Origin: Limnohabitans sp. 2KL-51
GTDB taxonomy: Bacteria; Pseudomonadota; Gammaproteobacteria; Burkholderiales; Burkholderiaceae_C
Direction of reading: 5' to 3'
Assembly (NCBI RefSeq): GCF_003063645.1
Contig: NZ_NESJ01000002.1
Coordinates: forward strand, 276,707 to 340,706
Length of the DNA: 64,000 nucleotides
The position numbers and the translations under genes are program-made. Shown piece after piece: positions 17,209-28,530 of the stretch. The notes beneath the pieces were generated by a model. It saw only the letters and a list, made by a program, of their open reading frames with translations. It did not search any database and had not been told where the DNA came from. Position 1 is the stretch's first letter. Every line of letters starts with the position of its first letter.

Positions 17209-18258
17209 ATGTCGCCAGATATAGCCAGAGAGTTTTCCCAGCAATTTCATTCGTTCGCTGCTGAGTTAAGCGCAACAGACCTTCAAGCCTTCTTGGAAGC
17301 GGCCACGGTGGTTGACATGCCTGCCGGGCGCAACCTCATTCGCGCAAAGATGCCCATTGATTCCGTCTACATGACGCTTTCTGGCACGTTCGAAATCCTT
17401 GCTGAAGTCAACGGGACAGTGCGCAAAATCAACGAGGTGGGGCCAGGACAATGGCTCGGCGAAATATCCCTCCTCAGCGGCGACTCTCGGGCCACTGCCA
17501 CGGTGTTAAGCTTGACGGCAGCGCGAGTGCTTCGCATCAAGCATCAGGCCTTGGAAGAGATCATGAGCCAGGATGGAGAGCTTGTGGTGAATCTGCTGCA
17601 GCATTTTGCATTGATGATGTCAGGGCGCTTGCATGATATGAATGACAAACTGTCAGCCCTGGCGAAAGACAGCCGTTTGTCGGGTGCGTTGCCCACTGTG
17701 AGCCTTGATCAAGACAAACACCTGAACGATTATTGGCCTGTTGCCAATCCTGCTTCGGCTTCTGCAGATCTGAAAGCCACCTTGCTCACGCTGCCAGGCA
17801 TTGAGAATTTTTCGCCAAAAGACATCAACATTTTGGCCCGCAACGCCACTGTGACCTTGTACCCACCACGCCACGTCTTCACTTACCAGAAAGATCGCTG
17901 CGATTCGATTTTCTTGGTCCTGGACGGTGCGGTTTTGATGCGTGAAAAAATGCCCGTCTCGGACACTGTGGAAGAGAAAATTCTGAACGTTGGGGAATGG
18001 TTTTCATTGACTTCTCTGATCCCCAACATGACTGCCTTTGAGACAGTCACAGCGCCCAAGCAGGTGTTGGTGGCCTCCATCACGCGTGATGACTTCAACC
18101 GGATATCCGAGGAGTCTTTGGCCGTGACGCGGTTTTTCCTCTTCATGCTGGTCAATGAACTTGCGCGCAAATTGCAAAGTACTTTCGCCAAGATGCAAGC
18201 CGCTTCGCCCTCAAATGCAGTTCTCCCAGTTCATCAGCTTGATTGGGTTTCGCTTTAA
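17209..18258 (+). CDS. Protein with two cyclic-nucleotide-binding domains and no DNA-binding domain
   Basis: 349 residues from ATG 17209, with AGGG 8-11 bases upstream. The first cNMP-binding fold spans about residues 20-135 (GQWLGEISLLSGDSRATATV, including the Arg that usually contacts the phosphate). The second spans about 195-315 (VFTYQKDRCDSIFLVLDGAVLMRE, then VGEWFSLTSLIPN), in which that Arg is missing. There is no helix-turn-helix, kinase or membrane segment, so it may act by protein contact as a second-messenger sensor. It lies 214 bp downstream of the pilus operon with no other gene between, which makes regulation of the pilus conceivable. Confidence 0.82.
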   Translation: MSPDIAREFSQQFHSFAAELSATDLQAFLEAATVVDMPAGRNLIRAKMPIDSVYMTLSGTFEILAEVNGTVRKINEVGPGQWLGEISLLSGDSRATATVLSLTAARVLRIKHQALEEIMSQDGELVVNLLQHFALMMSGRLHDMNDKLSALAKDSRLSGALPTVSLDQDKHLNDYWPVANPASASADLKATLLTLPGIENFSPKDINILARNATVTLYPPRHVFTYQKDRCDSIFLVLDGAVLMREKMPVSDTVEEKILNVGEWFSLTSLIPNMTAFETVTAPKQVLVASITRDDFNRISEESLAVTRFFLFMLVNELARKLQSTFAKMQAASPSNAVLPVHQLDWVSL

Positions 18259-18388
18259 GAGGGTTGCCCCTTTCGGGCTGATTCTTCAGCGCACAGTCGC
18301 CCGCGATGCGAATGAATGCTCGAAAGCGTTCAACCATTGAACTGTCTAAATGGATCAGTATCTGAGATTGAACGTTGTGTTTGAGTCT

Positions 18389-18711
18389 TTACTGGCCTGC
18401 GAATTCGAGAGAGGAGTGATGCAAAACAATGCGCAACTGTCCTTTGTCGTCCTTAACCCAACCCCAGGTTTTGTCAACGATGGTGACCTCACCTTTTTTG
18501 TTGGTCATTCAGCAGCATCTGTCGCTTCACATTTCACCCAGTCTTTCAATGCAAAGCCCGTGTCTTTGGGGTATGCAGGATCACCCCCTGCAAAATAGGA
18601 CACAGCACCGCTGCGGGTGGTTCTGAATGTTTGCGGATTCACAGTCAGGGTGGGCTGGGTAAACTGGGCGCACTGTTTCAAGACCCAAACGATTTCGCCA
18701 AGTAACCACAT
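18389..18711 (-). pseudogene. Decayed secreted-protein gene (SgcJ/EcaC or NTF2-like family)
   Basis: On the minus strand the frame from 18711 reads TVNPQTFRTTRSGAVSYFAGGDPAYPKDTGFALKDWVK in segments and stops at 18505. The neighbouring frame resumes at 18508 with KGEVTIVDKTWGWVKDDKGQLRIVLHHSSL and stops at 18389. From memory these are the two halves of one NTF2-like domain annotated SgcJ/EcaC family. The junction lacks the usual middle strand (of the type ALAMGNYTFT), so a deletion plus frameshift is likely. The N-terminal signal peptide and first strands are also absent. This remnant fills most of the 461-bp gap before 18720. Confidence 0.65.
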
Positions 18712-18719
18712 GCCTGCCC

Positions 18720-20756
18720 ATGAAAATTGATCTGCGCCTGACCTTTTACTATGGGTTGACCATATTTTTAAGTGCTTTCTTGCTGTTCCAGGTGCAGCCA
18801 TTGATCGGCAAGATGATATTGCCTTGGTTCGGTGGCTCAGCAGCCGTTTGGACGACTTGCATGTTGTTTTTCCAATCTGTCTTGCTGCTGGGTTATTTTT
18901 ACTCTCACGGGTTGGTGCGCTACTTGAGCCCTTCGCGCCAAAGTTTGGTGCATGGCAGTTTGCTATTGATCAGTTTGCTGCTCATCCCCATCAGCCCAAG
19001 TTTGCACTGGAAGCCCGTGGGAGCAGAGAATCCGACCTTGCAAATTCTCGGTTTGTTGACCGTCTCTATCGGCTTGCCATATTTTGTGCTGTCCACCACG
19101 GGACCCCTGCTCCAGGCTTGGTTTGCCAGAGAGCGCTCGGGGCTGGTCCCCTATCGGTTGTTTGCCCTGTCCAACTTTGGCTCCATGCTGGCTTTGCTGG
19201 CCTACCCCGTCGCGATAGAGCCAATCTTCCCAACCCTTTGGCAGTCCTATCTTTGGTCGGGCTTGTATGTCGGATTTGCGGGTGCCTGCGCGCTCTTGGC
19301 CTGGCGAGGTCGACAAGGCGTTTGCAGCGTCCAGACAGCCCAGCAAGATGGCCTTGCGCCGCGTTGGACAGACAAAGCACTGTGGGCTGCCTTGGCAGCA
19401 TGCCCCTCGATTTTGATGGTGGCTGACACCAGCTACCTCACCGCCAACATTGCACCGATTCCCATGATTTGGGTTGCACCTTTGGCTCTGTATTTGCTCT
19501 CGTTCATTTTGAGCTTTGAGGGCAGTGGCTGGTACCAGCGCAAAGTTTTTCTTCCCTTGCTGGTGCTTGGTTTGGGCGCACTGGCCTATCTGCCAACACT
19601 GGCGATTGACAAACTTCCTTTCTTACTGTCACTGAGCATCAACCTGACGGCATTTTTTGCTGTCTGTATGGTTTGCCATGGTGAACTTGCACGCTTACAG
19701 CCTCACCCCAACCACCTGACCGGTTACTACTTGATGCTGGCGGTCGGCGGGGTGGCGGGGGGATTTTTTGTCGGTGTCATTGCCCCTTATTGGTTCAATA
19801 GCGACTACGAATTGTCAATAGGCATTGTGCTCACTGGATTGGTTGCCACCCTTGCGATCATTCCAAAAAAGAATTTTTCACGTCCAGTGTGGCGCTGGGT
19901 GTCGATTGTTTTTTCGGTAGAGGTGTTGCTGGCGCTGACCGCGATTCGTGTCAACGACCATCGGAATAAAATCAATGGTGCTGACATGACGGCGCGTAAT
20001 TTTTACGGCACCTTGCGAGTCTTCAGCAGCACACAGGAAGGGCACCGCACCATGCTTCATGGACAAATCATCCATGGGCTGCAAAACACTGCGCCAGACA
20101 AGCTGGATCTGCCTACCACCTATTACAGTCCGGACGGCGGCGCAGGCAAAGTACTGCAGATGAAGGCTGAACAGGGGCCGCTTCGCGTGGGTGTCATCGG
20201 TCTGGGTGTGGGCACTTTGGTCAGCTATGGGCGTCAGGGCGATTACTTCAGGCTTTACGAGATTGACCCGCTGGTGGTTGAGATGGCCCACAACCATTTC
20301 AGCTTTCTCTCGCGGACGACAGCGACCACCGAAATTGTTCTGGGTGATGCACGCTTGCAGTTGGAAAAAGAAACTGATCAGCGCTTTGACGTTCTGGTGC
20401 TAGATGCCTTTTCGGGCGACTCTGTGCCCATTCATCTGCTGACACTCGAGGCGTTTGCCCAGTACTTCAGGCATCTCAAGCCTGACGGCACTTTGGCGGT
20501 GCACATTTCCAACCGATTTTTGAACTTGGAACCTGTCGTCAAGACGGCGGCTGACCACTTCAAAAAGGATGCTCGCCTGGTGAATTCAGAGGGTATTTCA
20601 GAAAAATTAATCTTTCCTTCGAGTTGGGTGCTGATCAGCAGTGACCCTGCTTTTTTCAAAGACCCAAGGCTTAGCACTGCTGCAAAGATCGAACACCCGA
20701 GCAGGTTTCAAACATGGAAAGACGACTACAGCAGCATCTTTTCCATCCTGAAATAG
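18720..20756 (+). CDS. Membrane protein with C-terminal spermidine-synthase-like domain
   Basis: 678 residues. The N-terminal half has about ten to twelve hydrophobic helices, beginning FLSAFLLFQVQPLIGKMILPWFGGSAAVWTTCMLFFQ, a signature of the fused MFS/spermidine-synthase-like family. From residue about 420 there is a class I methyltransferase-like fold: VGVIGLGVGTLVSYG, YEIDPLVVEMA, EIVLGDARL, FDVLVLDAFSGDSVPIHLLT, GTLAVHISNRFL. The soluble domain binds a decarboxylated-SAM-like or SAM-like nucleotide in relatives, but polyamine synthesis has not been shown for fused forms in general. It is monocistronic here, following a decayed gene on the other strand. Confidence 0.85.
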   Translation: MKIDLRLTFYYGLTIFLSAFLLFQVQPLIGKMILPWFGGSAAVWTTCMLFFQSVLLLGYFYSHGLVRYLSPSRQSLVHGSLLLISLLLIPISPSLHWKPVGAENPTLQILGLLTVSIGLPYFVLSTTGPLLQAWFARERSGLVPYRLFALSNFGSMLALLAYPVAIEPIFPTLWQSYLWSGLYVGFAGACALLAWRGRQGVCSVQTAQQDGLAPRWTDKALWAALAACPSILMVADTSYLTANIAPIPMIWVAPLALYLLSFILSFEGSGWYQRKVFLPLLVLGLGALAYLPTLAIDKLPFLLSLSINLTAFFAVCMVCHGELARLQPHPNHLTGYYLMLAVGGVAGGFFVGVIAPYWFNSDYELSIGIVLTGLVATLAIIPKKNFSRPVWRWVSIVFSVEVLLALTAIRVNDHRNKINGADMTARNFYGTLRVFSSTQEGHRTMLHGQIIHGLQNTAPDKLDLPTTYYSPDGGAGKVLQMKAEQGPLRVGVIGLGVGTLVSYGRQGDYFRLYEIDPLVVEMAHNHFSFLSRTTATTEIVLGDARLQLEKETDQRFDVLVLDAFSGDSVPIHLLTLEAFAQYFRHLKPDGTLAVHISNRFLNLEPVVKTAADHFKKDARLVNSEGISEKLIFPSSWVLISSDPAFFKDPRLSTAAKIEHPSRFQTWKDDYSSIFSILK

Positions 20757-20858
20757 AGAGCGAGACGCACGGTACCTCAGCCCCAGCGACGTCTGTGGAA
20801 TGTTCGGCCGCGACGAGTTGCACAGCAGCAAAGGCACCCGACACTGTGTGTTGACTAA

Positions 20859-23069
<2,211 letters not shown>

Positions 23070-23130
23070 GCCTCGCTAGGATTGGGTCATTTGGACTCAG
23101 ATGCGGAGGGTTTAACCGTGAGCGACAGGC

Positions 23131-23158
23131 CTGATCTTGCCCCAAGGGGCAAGATCAG
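23131..23158. terminator. Hairpin terminator between katG and the convergent subtilase gene
   Basis: A perfect 13-bp stem (23131-23143 with 23146-23158, top strand CTGATCTTGCCCC) closes on two bases. The T-run is weak (TTCTT). Its position between convergent genes fits a bidirectional terminator. Confidence 0.7.
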
Positions 23159-23248
23159 TTCTTGGGTGGATGCTCTCAAGGTCGGTTTTTCATTTCACTC
23201 GCCACCGCCTCGGCCAGATAAATCACCGCCCTGAAGAGTTTGGAATGA

Positions 23249-24133
23249 CTATTGGATTGAAGCAGGTGCCAGTGCTCTTGCGATGGAGGCTTCGCCTCGG
23301 CCATGAATTGCCGGGTCATATTTTGAAACAGTGTCTTTGCGAGCGGTTACCAACAGTTGGTTGGTAATTTGAATGGGATTGGCGTTGGTAAACTTACTCG
23401 ACAAAATGGCTGCATAGCCGCTCACTATGGGTGCTGCGAAAGAGGTACCGTAAAGCCCAGTTTTATGACCTTCAACACCCACCACCAAAAATTGGTTTTG
23501 AACCGTCGTGTTGCTACCCGCCACATTGGAATAGCTGGCCATGTTAGCAAGTGCCGAAGGGGACCCATTGTTGTCGAGCGCGCCCACAAATAGGGCTGAT
23601 TTAGCGCCAATGAGGCTCTTGTTGAGGTAGTCCACTTCGCCATACTGATCAGGCTGGCCCACTGCGGTACCGAATTCGTTGCCTGCGGCTTTTGAAACAA
23701 CGGCTTGACCTTTAAAAGCATAACCAATGATTGAGGATTCTTGACGCGACCATTGAATTGCGCTTTTGCCAGCAGTATCCATTATCCCGTAGCTAAGATT
23801 AAGCACATTGAAGCCTGTTGAAAGCGACACCTTTGTGTCCTTCATAAATTCATGCGAACGCATCGTTGCCTGTGGGGCGATGAGATTGGCCTGAAGCCGA
23901 GTCCACTGGCCATGATGGAGCAACCTAGTTCTGCCATTGAGCTTGCCATAAGAGCGATCATTGCTTTTAAAGTCGTCCACCGATTTGATGGTGACGCCCA
24001 AACCTTGATAGCCTTGAAGCCAAGCTGCGCCGACCTCTTGGTTCATCCATGATTGGACTGCGGGTTGAGCCAACACTTGGCCGGTTGCCAGCAAAGTTGC
24101 GGCTAAAGTGAATGTGATGTGTACTGTTTTCAT
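23249..24133 (-). CDS. Secreted S8 (subtilisin-like) serine peptidase
   Basis: 294 residues starting at ATG 24133, preceded by AAGGATT; the in-frame TTG at 24160 is less likely. A signal peptide (LAATLLATGQVLAQ) is followed directly by the catalytic domain. The Asp region is VTIKSVDD, the His region is LHHGQWTRLQANLIAPQA (in place of the usual HGTHVAGI), the oxyanion Asn is in SKAAGNEFG, and the Ser is in GTSFAAPIVSG. All three catalytic residues seem present, but the His and Asp motifs are divergent and no propeptide is obvious. It is co-oriented with and 23 bp after the upstream secreted protein gene, so the two likely form an operon. Confidence 0.85.
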   Translation of the reverse strand: MKTVHITFTLAATLLATGQVLAQPAVQSWMNQEVGAAWLQGYQGLGVTIKSVDDFKSNDRSYGKLNGRTRLLHHGQWTRLQANLIAPQATMRSHEFMKDTKVSLSTGFNVLNLSYGIMDTAGKSAIQWSRQESSIIGYAFKGQAVVSKAAGNEFGTAVGQPDQYGEVDYLNKSLIGAKSALFVGALDNNGSPSALANMASYSNVAGSNTTVQNQFLVVGVEGHKTGLYGTSFAAPIVSGYAAILSSKFTNANPIQITNQLLVTARKDTVSKYDPAIHGRGEASIARALAPASIQ

Positions 24134-24156
24134 TGCCAATCCTTCTTTCTTAGGTT

Positions 24157-24774
24157 TCAAAAATTCCTCACGTACCGCAAGCTAATCAACAAACGGTCAC
24201 GTGGGGCCTCATTCAATAGGTACTTTAGGGTTTCTTCTGGGGATAGATGAGTTGCTGCAAGACGGCAATTGACAGTCTGCATGCCCCCGATGTCCCCGAA
24301 ATCGGCTAGACAGGTTTTTTCTTTGAGTCGCCCCCCCAATCGAGTGGTAGCCCTGAGTGACCAAGAGCTTTCATTACTCAAGGGCTGCTCAAATAAAAAT
24401 CCAAGTTGTAGACTTGTAGCGATGCGGTATTTGGGCCCACGTTCACCCGTGCCCCCTCCCCAAATCAAACCTAATTGAGGATTTATTTGGGTTAGCCATG
24501 TCATTTGAAGCTCTGGCCAATCCGTTTTGTACCAGTGGCTAAAACGCACCAATTCACCGTTGGACAGATTAAATTGTTGGCTTCGAAGTCCGCTCACTTC
24601 ACGGGACAATGCTGAGCTTTGCTGCACGCCAATCAAATGGGTTGTTTGTGTCGACGGGGACACGAATTCCTTTAAGCCTTGATCTGGCAAACCATGGGCA
24701 TTCACAAGTCCGACCATACTTTGGCAACAGGCAAAAAAGACTGCCGCTGTGCAAGAGTTGATGTGTTGTTTCAT
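24157..24774 (-). CDS. Secreted or outer-membrane protein of unknown function paired with the subtilase
   Basis: 205 residues with a signal peptide (SCTAAVFFACCQSMVGLVNAHG). The mature part is rich in short alternating strands (IATSLQLGFLFEQ, WSLRATTRLGGRLKE) and ends in LLISLRYVRNF, a terminal Phe preceded by alternating hydrophobics as in outer-membrane barrel proteins. At about 180 mature residues it could form a small eight-strand barrel. I do not recognise a family. Because it precedes the subtilase in the same transcript, it may be an inhibitor, receptor or surface anchor for it; this is inference. No good ribosome-binding site is seen before ATG 24774. Confidence 0.55.
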   Translation of the reverse strand: MKQHINSCTAAVFFACCQSMVGLVNAHGLPDQGLKEFVSPSTQTTHLIGVQQSSALSREVSGLRSQQFNLSNGELVRFSHWYKTDWPELQMTWLTQINPQLGLIWGGGTGERGPKYRIATSLQLGFLFEQPLSNESSWSLRATTRLGGRLKEKTCLADFGDIGGMQTVNCRLAATHLSPEETLKYLLNEAPRDRLLISLRYVRNF

Positions 24775-25110
24775 GCTTTAAATTAAATCGCACTTCAACA
24801 CGCTTATCCATAGGGCGCTCGTGTTATCTGCGCCCCAATGTGTGCACAAATACCACTTTTGGCAAAAATATCAACCTGCTCAGTGGCGCAACATCATCTT
24901 TGTATTTTCTCAAAGCCTAAAAACTGATCCTAGCGGCAGTGGGCCTGGGTTTCAGGCAAGGGTAGATTCCCTTGAATCGGTTTGGCCTGGCGTGGAAGGC
25001 AGCGTTCAGCGTGGCTTGCGAGCTTTACGCATGGCCTGTGCCTGCCTATGGTGCACGCTGTGAGGCGCCATGTGTCCAATGCCTGATGGCGGTGCTGGCC
25101 AGTGGCGCAC
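24775..25110. other. Non-coding interval, 336 bp
   Basis: I see no gene with family features here. An 80-codon plus-strand frame (24821-25063) has no ribosome-binding site and no recognisable motif. The interval should contain the promoter of the 24157-24774 operon and the end of the Crp/Fnr transcript, but no clear elements stand out. Confidence 0.5.
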
Positions 25111-25782
25111 TTAGATGTCAGATGCACTCTTGTTGATTGAAAACTGGTCTAGGATAAAAATTTTGCGCTTTTCAAGTCGGATACAACCACGCAACTGCAA
25201 ATCCTTGATGACCCGGCTGACCATCTCACGCGACGCACCAATTATTCGGGCAATTTCCTGCTTTGATGGGGGTTTTAGCACGACTAAAGTACCGTTCACT
25301 AACTCAGATTCATCCATCAGCAGACGGGCAACACGGCCGTAAACATCGATCAACGCCAAACTTTCAATTTTGCGATCTGCAACACGCAAACGCTTGACGA
25401 GATTGTTAACAATGACCATCGCCAATTCGAAGTTTTGCTGAAGAGCAGCCAAGAAACCCGCCTTCGAAAGCTGTAGAAAATGACATTCTTCAATCGTCTC
25501 AACACTGGCCGAACTTGGCTGCCCGTCCAGCAAACCCATCTCACCAAAAAAATCGTTCTTGCCGAGAAAGGCAAGAATCACTTCGCGTCCTTGTTTATCT
25601 TTAATCAGTATCTTCACCTTTCCAGAAACGATTAAATACAAAGCATTGGTCTGATCTCCCTCTCGCAAAATATAATTGCCACGAGAGTACCGACGATGCT
25701 GCAGACATGGGTGCAGGAGTCGCAACTGTTCTTCGCTCATCGAAGAAAACAAAGGAACTGATTTAAGGAGGTTTGAATCCAT
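25111..25782 (-). CDS. Crp/Fnr-family transcriptional regulator
   Basis: 223 residues from ATG 25782, preceded by a modest site; the frame extends 10 residues further upstream. A cNMP-binding domain spans about residues 8-120 (GEMGLLDGQPSSASVETIE) and a winged helix follows (SKQEIARIIGASREMVSRVIKDLQLRG). The Arg that contacts the cyclic phosphate in Crp (in R-S-A-x-V) is Ser here, so cAMP binding is doubtful. There are no N-terminal Cys for an iron-sulfur cluster as in Fnr. It stands alone, with the subtilase operon downstream and an ABC exporter operon upstream on the same strand. Targets unknown. Confidence 0.9.
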   Translation of the reverse strand: MDSNLLKSVPLFSSMSEEQLRLLHPCLQHRRYSRGNYILREGDQTNALYLIVSGKVKILIKDKQGREVILAFLGKNDFFGEMGLLDGQPSSASVETIEECHFLQLSKAGFLAALQQNFELAMVIVNNLVKRLRVADRKIESLALIDVYGRVARLLMDESELVNGTLVVLKPPSKQEIARIIGASREMVSRVIKDLQLRGCIRLEKRKIFILDQFSINKSASDI

Positions 25783-25876
25783 CGCATCGTGTAAAAAAGA
25801 TTGCCCGTGCAATATTACAGCTTCTCAAAAAAATTGGCATTCGCTTAAAACTTGACACATTTCAATGGGGCAGTTC

Positions 25877-25929
25877 GACACGCCCCCTCAACTCATAGGA
25901 GCTGAGTTGGCTAGCCCGCCCCCCGTGTC
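25877..25929. repeat. Nested inverted repeats (GACACG/CGTGTC outside, CAACTCA/TGAGTTG inside)
   Basis: The outer arms are 25877-25882 and 25924-25929, the inner arms 25889-25895 and 25903-25909. The intervening bases are C-rich runs. It lies upstream of the crp/fnr-like gene and downstream of the ABC permease, and could be an operator or a weak terminator for the exporter operon. Confidence 0.4.
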
Positions 25930-26026
25930 AGAATGCTTTGCTACACCGGCCTGACCCGTCACCCTTGCACGAGCCGCTGTTCACCGATGAGGCTCAACTG
26001 GCCACCACAGATGGGCAACAGCAAAG

Positions 26027-27712
26027 TTAAAAACGCCCAATCTGTGCCAATATGCTCTCGCGTCGCTGGTTGAAATGCTCACCCGCTATGGGCAGCAGGT
26101 AGCGGTAAAGCGCAATCATCAGGCCCAGTAAGATGAGCAATACTGGATAGGCCCAAAGATAAAGTGATTCCGTTTGCCGATGGTGGATGAGGACAAAAAG
26201 CGGTGAAGTACCCACAAGATTGCCCAAAAACCCAGCCAGCGACACCGCCAGGGATTGGCGACTGCGCCGGTTCAGGTTGGCGTCGGTGCTGACAGGGAAA
26301 TAAATAGACAAAAATAGACCCAAAATCAGAGTCAGAGGAATCACCAGGCTGACTCCGAGTGAGACCAAGAAATAGTCTTGCAAGCTAACCTTGCCAATAT
26401 AAAGCGCATAAAACAACGTGCTGCCCAGTCCGGCCAAGCCGATCAACAGCGCATGAACCTCTGCTTTGGCGCGCAATATGGACTCGGGCGTGATAGGTGC
26501 AGCGAGCAGTTGGTATAAACCTTGGCCATCTTCGGCAAACATATTTTGGGTAAAGGTGGTCGCCATCAACAGGGCTGCATAGGTTGCCAAAACCGCCATC
26601 AACCAAGCATCGATGTTTTGACCAAAGAAGAATACAAACATGTCATGCGCGGAAAACAATCTGAACATCACCATCAATACCAAGGGTACAGCCAGCAGCA
26701 GCCTGGCGCGCGGATTGCGCCAAAGTGCCAGAGCTTCACGACGAACTAAAGCCGCATGGGTATTGCGAGCATTCAGAAAAATCTCTTGCATCGCATTGTT
26801 TGATTCGCTGTGGCTGGATTTGCCGTGCTGTGAGTGACTCAACAGAATCTGGGCTGTGAATAAACCGAGTGCAGCCAACAACAACATGGCAAGGGCATCG
26901 GCCATGGCTGCGAGCGGTCGACCATCGTGCAAGGCCCGTAAAGCTTCTCCCAAATAACCTGTCGGTACCCTGGAAAACGTGTAGGCAATTTGGGCATACT
27001 CCTGTAATTCCAAGCCAAGTTTGGCACTGCCGTCGGCGTTTTCCAGGTACAGCCAGCTGGTGTCCACGGGCGGAAGTAGCGATCCCAACACAATCAACAT
27101 GATCAATACTGAGCCCAAAGCTTGCCCGCTACGGTGTGAGCGCAAGATATCTCGCATCCAATACAAGGCAACCTGGCCCCAACCTGCGCACAGCGCAATG
27201 AAGGCCAGAAACAAAAAAGGAACCATCAATACATCGCTGCTGACATGGCAGCTGGTATACCCCACCACAGCGCCGATGATTGGCGCAAACATGAAAAAAC
27301 CAACTGGGCGCAGAAGACCCGTCAACGTAGAGGCGACCAGCAAACGGCTTGTCGAAATAGGGTAACTTTGGTAGCTGCGACTCTCGCTCGCATCTTCAAC
27401 CCCTGCCGAAAGCACCGGCCAGGTGATCCATTGCATCGCGGTCACGAAACACAGCAAGTTGAGATAGAACTGACTGACTTCGATGGATACTGAAATCGAA
27501 GGGTGTGTTATGAACAAATAGCTCAACAGACCCATGGACAAGGCTGGGACCAGGGCCATCACACTGATGAGTCTTTGAAAGAAAGATGGGTGCAGGCCCA
27601 GGCCTTGTTGTGAAAGCTGCTTGCGTGTTTTCCAAAGCAAGGACAAATGGCCGATAAAGCTGGGCAAGGGCGCCGCACCATTGGGTTGATACCGATCCGA
27701 TTCTGTCGTCAT
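26027..27712 (-). CDS. ABC exporter membrane protein
   Basis: 561 residues with about twelve hydrophobic helices and no long soluble domain except residues 290-330. The N-terminal part has LISVMALVPALSMGLLSYLF and ITWPVLSAGVEDASESRSYQSYPIS. The second half restarts with HAALVRREALALWRNPRARLLLAVPL, so the protein seems to consist of two ABC-2-like halves. It starts within the stop of the ATPase gene (ATGA overlap) and is therefore its permease. The substrate is unknown. The third gene of the operon, further upstream, encodes a membrane-anchored YqgE-like protein. Confidence 0.85.
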   Translation of the reverse strand: MTTESDRYQPNGAAPLPSFIGHLSLLWKTRKQLSQQGLGLHPSFFQRLISVMALVPALSMGLLSYLFITHPSISVSIEVSQFYLNLLCFVTAMQWITWPVLSAGVEDASESRSYQSYPISTSRLLVASTLTGLLRPVGFFMFAPIIGAVVGYTSCHVSSDVLMVPFLFLAFIALCAGWGQVALYWMRDILRSHRSGQALGSVLIMLIVLGSLLPPVDTSWLYLENADGSAKLGLELQEYAQIAYTFSRVPTGYLGEALRALHDGRPLAAMADALAMLLLAALGLFTAQILLSHSQHGKSSHSESNNAMQEIFLNARNTHAALVRREALALWRNPRARLLLAVPLVLMVMFRLFSAHDMFVFFFGQNIDAWLMAVLATYAALLMATTFTQNMFAEDGQGLYQLLAAPITPESILRAKAEVHALLIGLAGLGSTLFYALYIGKVSLQDYFLVSLGVSLVIPLTLILGLFLSIYFPVSTDANLNRRSRQSLAVSLAGFLGNLVGTSPLFVLIHHRQTESLYLWAYPVLLILLGLMIALYRYLLPIAGEHFNQRRESILAQIGRF

Positions 27713-28530
27713 AGCGGCTCAGCATGCCGAGTTTGATAGAAACTCAAGCGGTGTCCCTGGTTGTCCGGTAGCGGAATCAAAGTCTCGAAAACACCCTCCA
27801 AATTGGCTCGCTGGTATTTTTCAGTCAACGCTGCGACAGGCCCTTGATCCAGCAAGCGGCCGTCATACAAAAAGCCTGCATGCGTAGCAATCCGATCAGC
27901 GATTTCCAGAATATGGGTCGTCAACAACAGACTGACCTGCGCGCGCCGCAACTCTTGGAGCAGTTCGCGTATGACGCCAGCGGCAATGACATCAATGCCA
28001 TCAAAAGGCTCATCCAGAAACACCAGCGCTGGGCCATGAATCAAGGCGGCCGCTATCGCGAGGCGCCGCCGCATCCCTTTTGAATAGGTGCCAATGAGCT
28101 GGTTACCCGCAGACACCAGATCGGTCAGGCGCAGCAATTCTTCGCAACGCTGTTCGCTGGTTGCTCGGTCCAGTCCGTGCAGCTTGGCGCAAAAGTGCAA
28201 CTGTTGACGCCCTGTCAGGCGTTCGAACAAGGCCAATTCTTCTGGTACCACGCCGATCAGACGTTTGACGGCAAGAGGGTCTTCAGCCGGATCTATGCCA
28301 AGGATGCGCAGACGTCCTTGATCGGCGCGCGCAACGCCTGTGAGCAAGCTGATCAGGGTTGACTTACCTGCACCGTTGGGGCCGAGTAAGGCGAATACCG
28401 AAGCTGCTTGTAACTCAAGGTCCAGGCCTTTCAGCACCGGCATGTTGAGAAAGCCTTTGTGAATGTTGCTGGCCTCGACCGCTAAACTTGCGTGATAACC
28501 AGACTGCGTGGGGAAAGCGTCAGTGACCAT
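27709..28530 (-). CDS. ABC exporter ATP-binding protein
   Basis: 273 residues. Walker A is LLGPNGAGKSTLISLLTG, the signature is TYSKGMRRRLAIAAALIHG (SKGMR, a CcmA-type variant), Walker B is ALVFLDEPFDGIDV, and the switch His is in LLTTHILEIADRI. It belongs to the ABC-2 exporter class. It overlaps the upstream YqgE-like gene by 11 bases and the downstream permease by 4, so all three genes are translationally coupled. Confidence 0.92.
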   Translation of the reverse strand: MVTDAFPTQSGYHASLAVEASNIHKGFLNMPVLKGLDLELQAASVFALLGPNGAGKSTLISLLTGVARADQGRLRILGIDPAEDPLAVKRLIGVVPEELALFERLTGRQQLHFCAKLHGLDRATSEQRCEELLRLTDLVSAGNQLIGTYSKGMRRRLAIAAALIHGPALVFLDEPFDGIDVIAAGVIRELLQELRRAQVSLLLTTHILEIADRIATHAGFLYDGRLLDQGPVAALTEKYQRANLEGVFETLIPLPDNQGHRLSFYQTRHAEPL

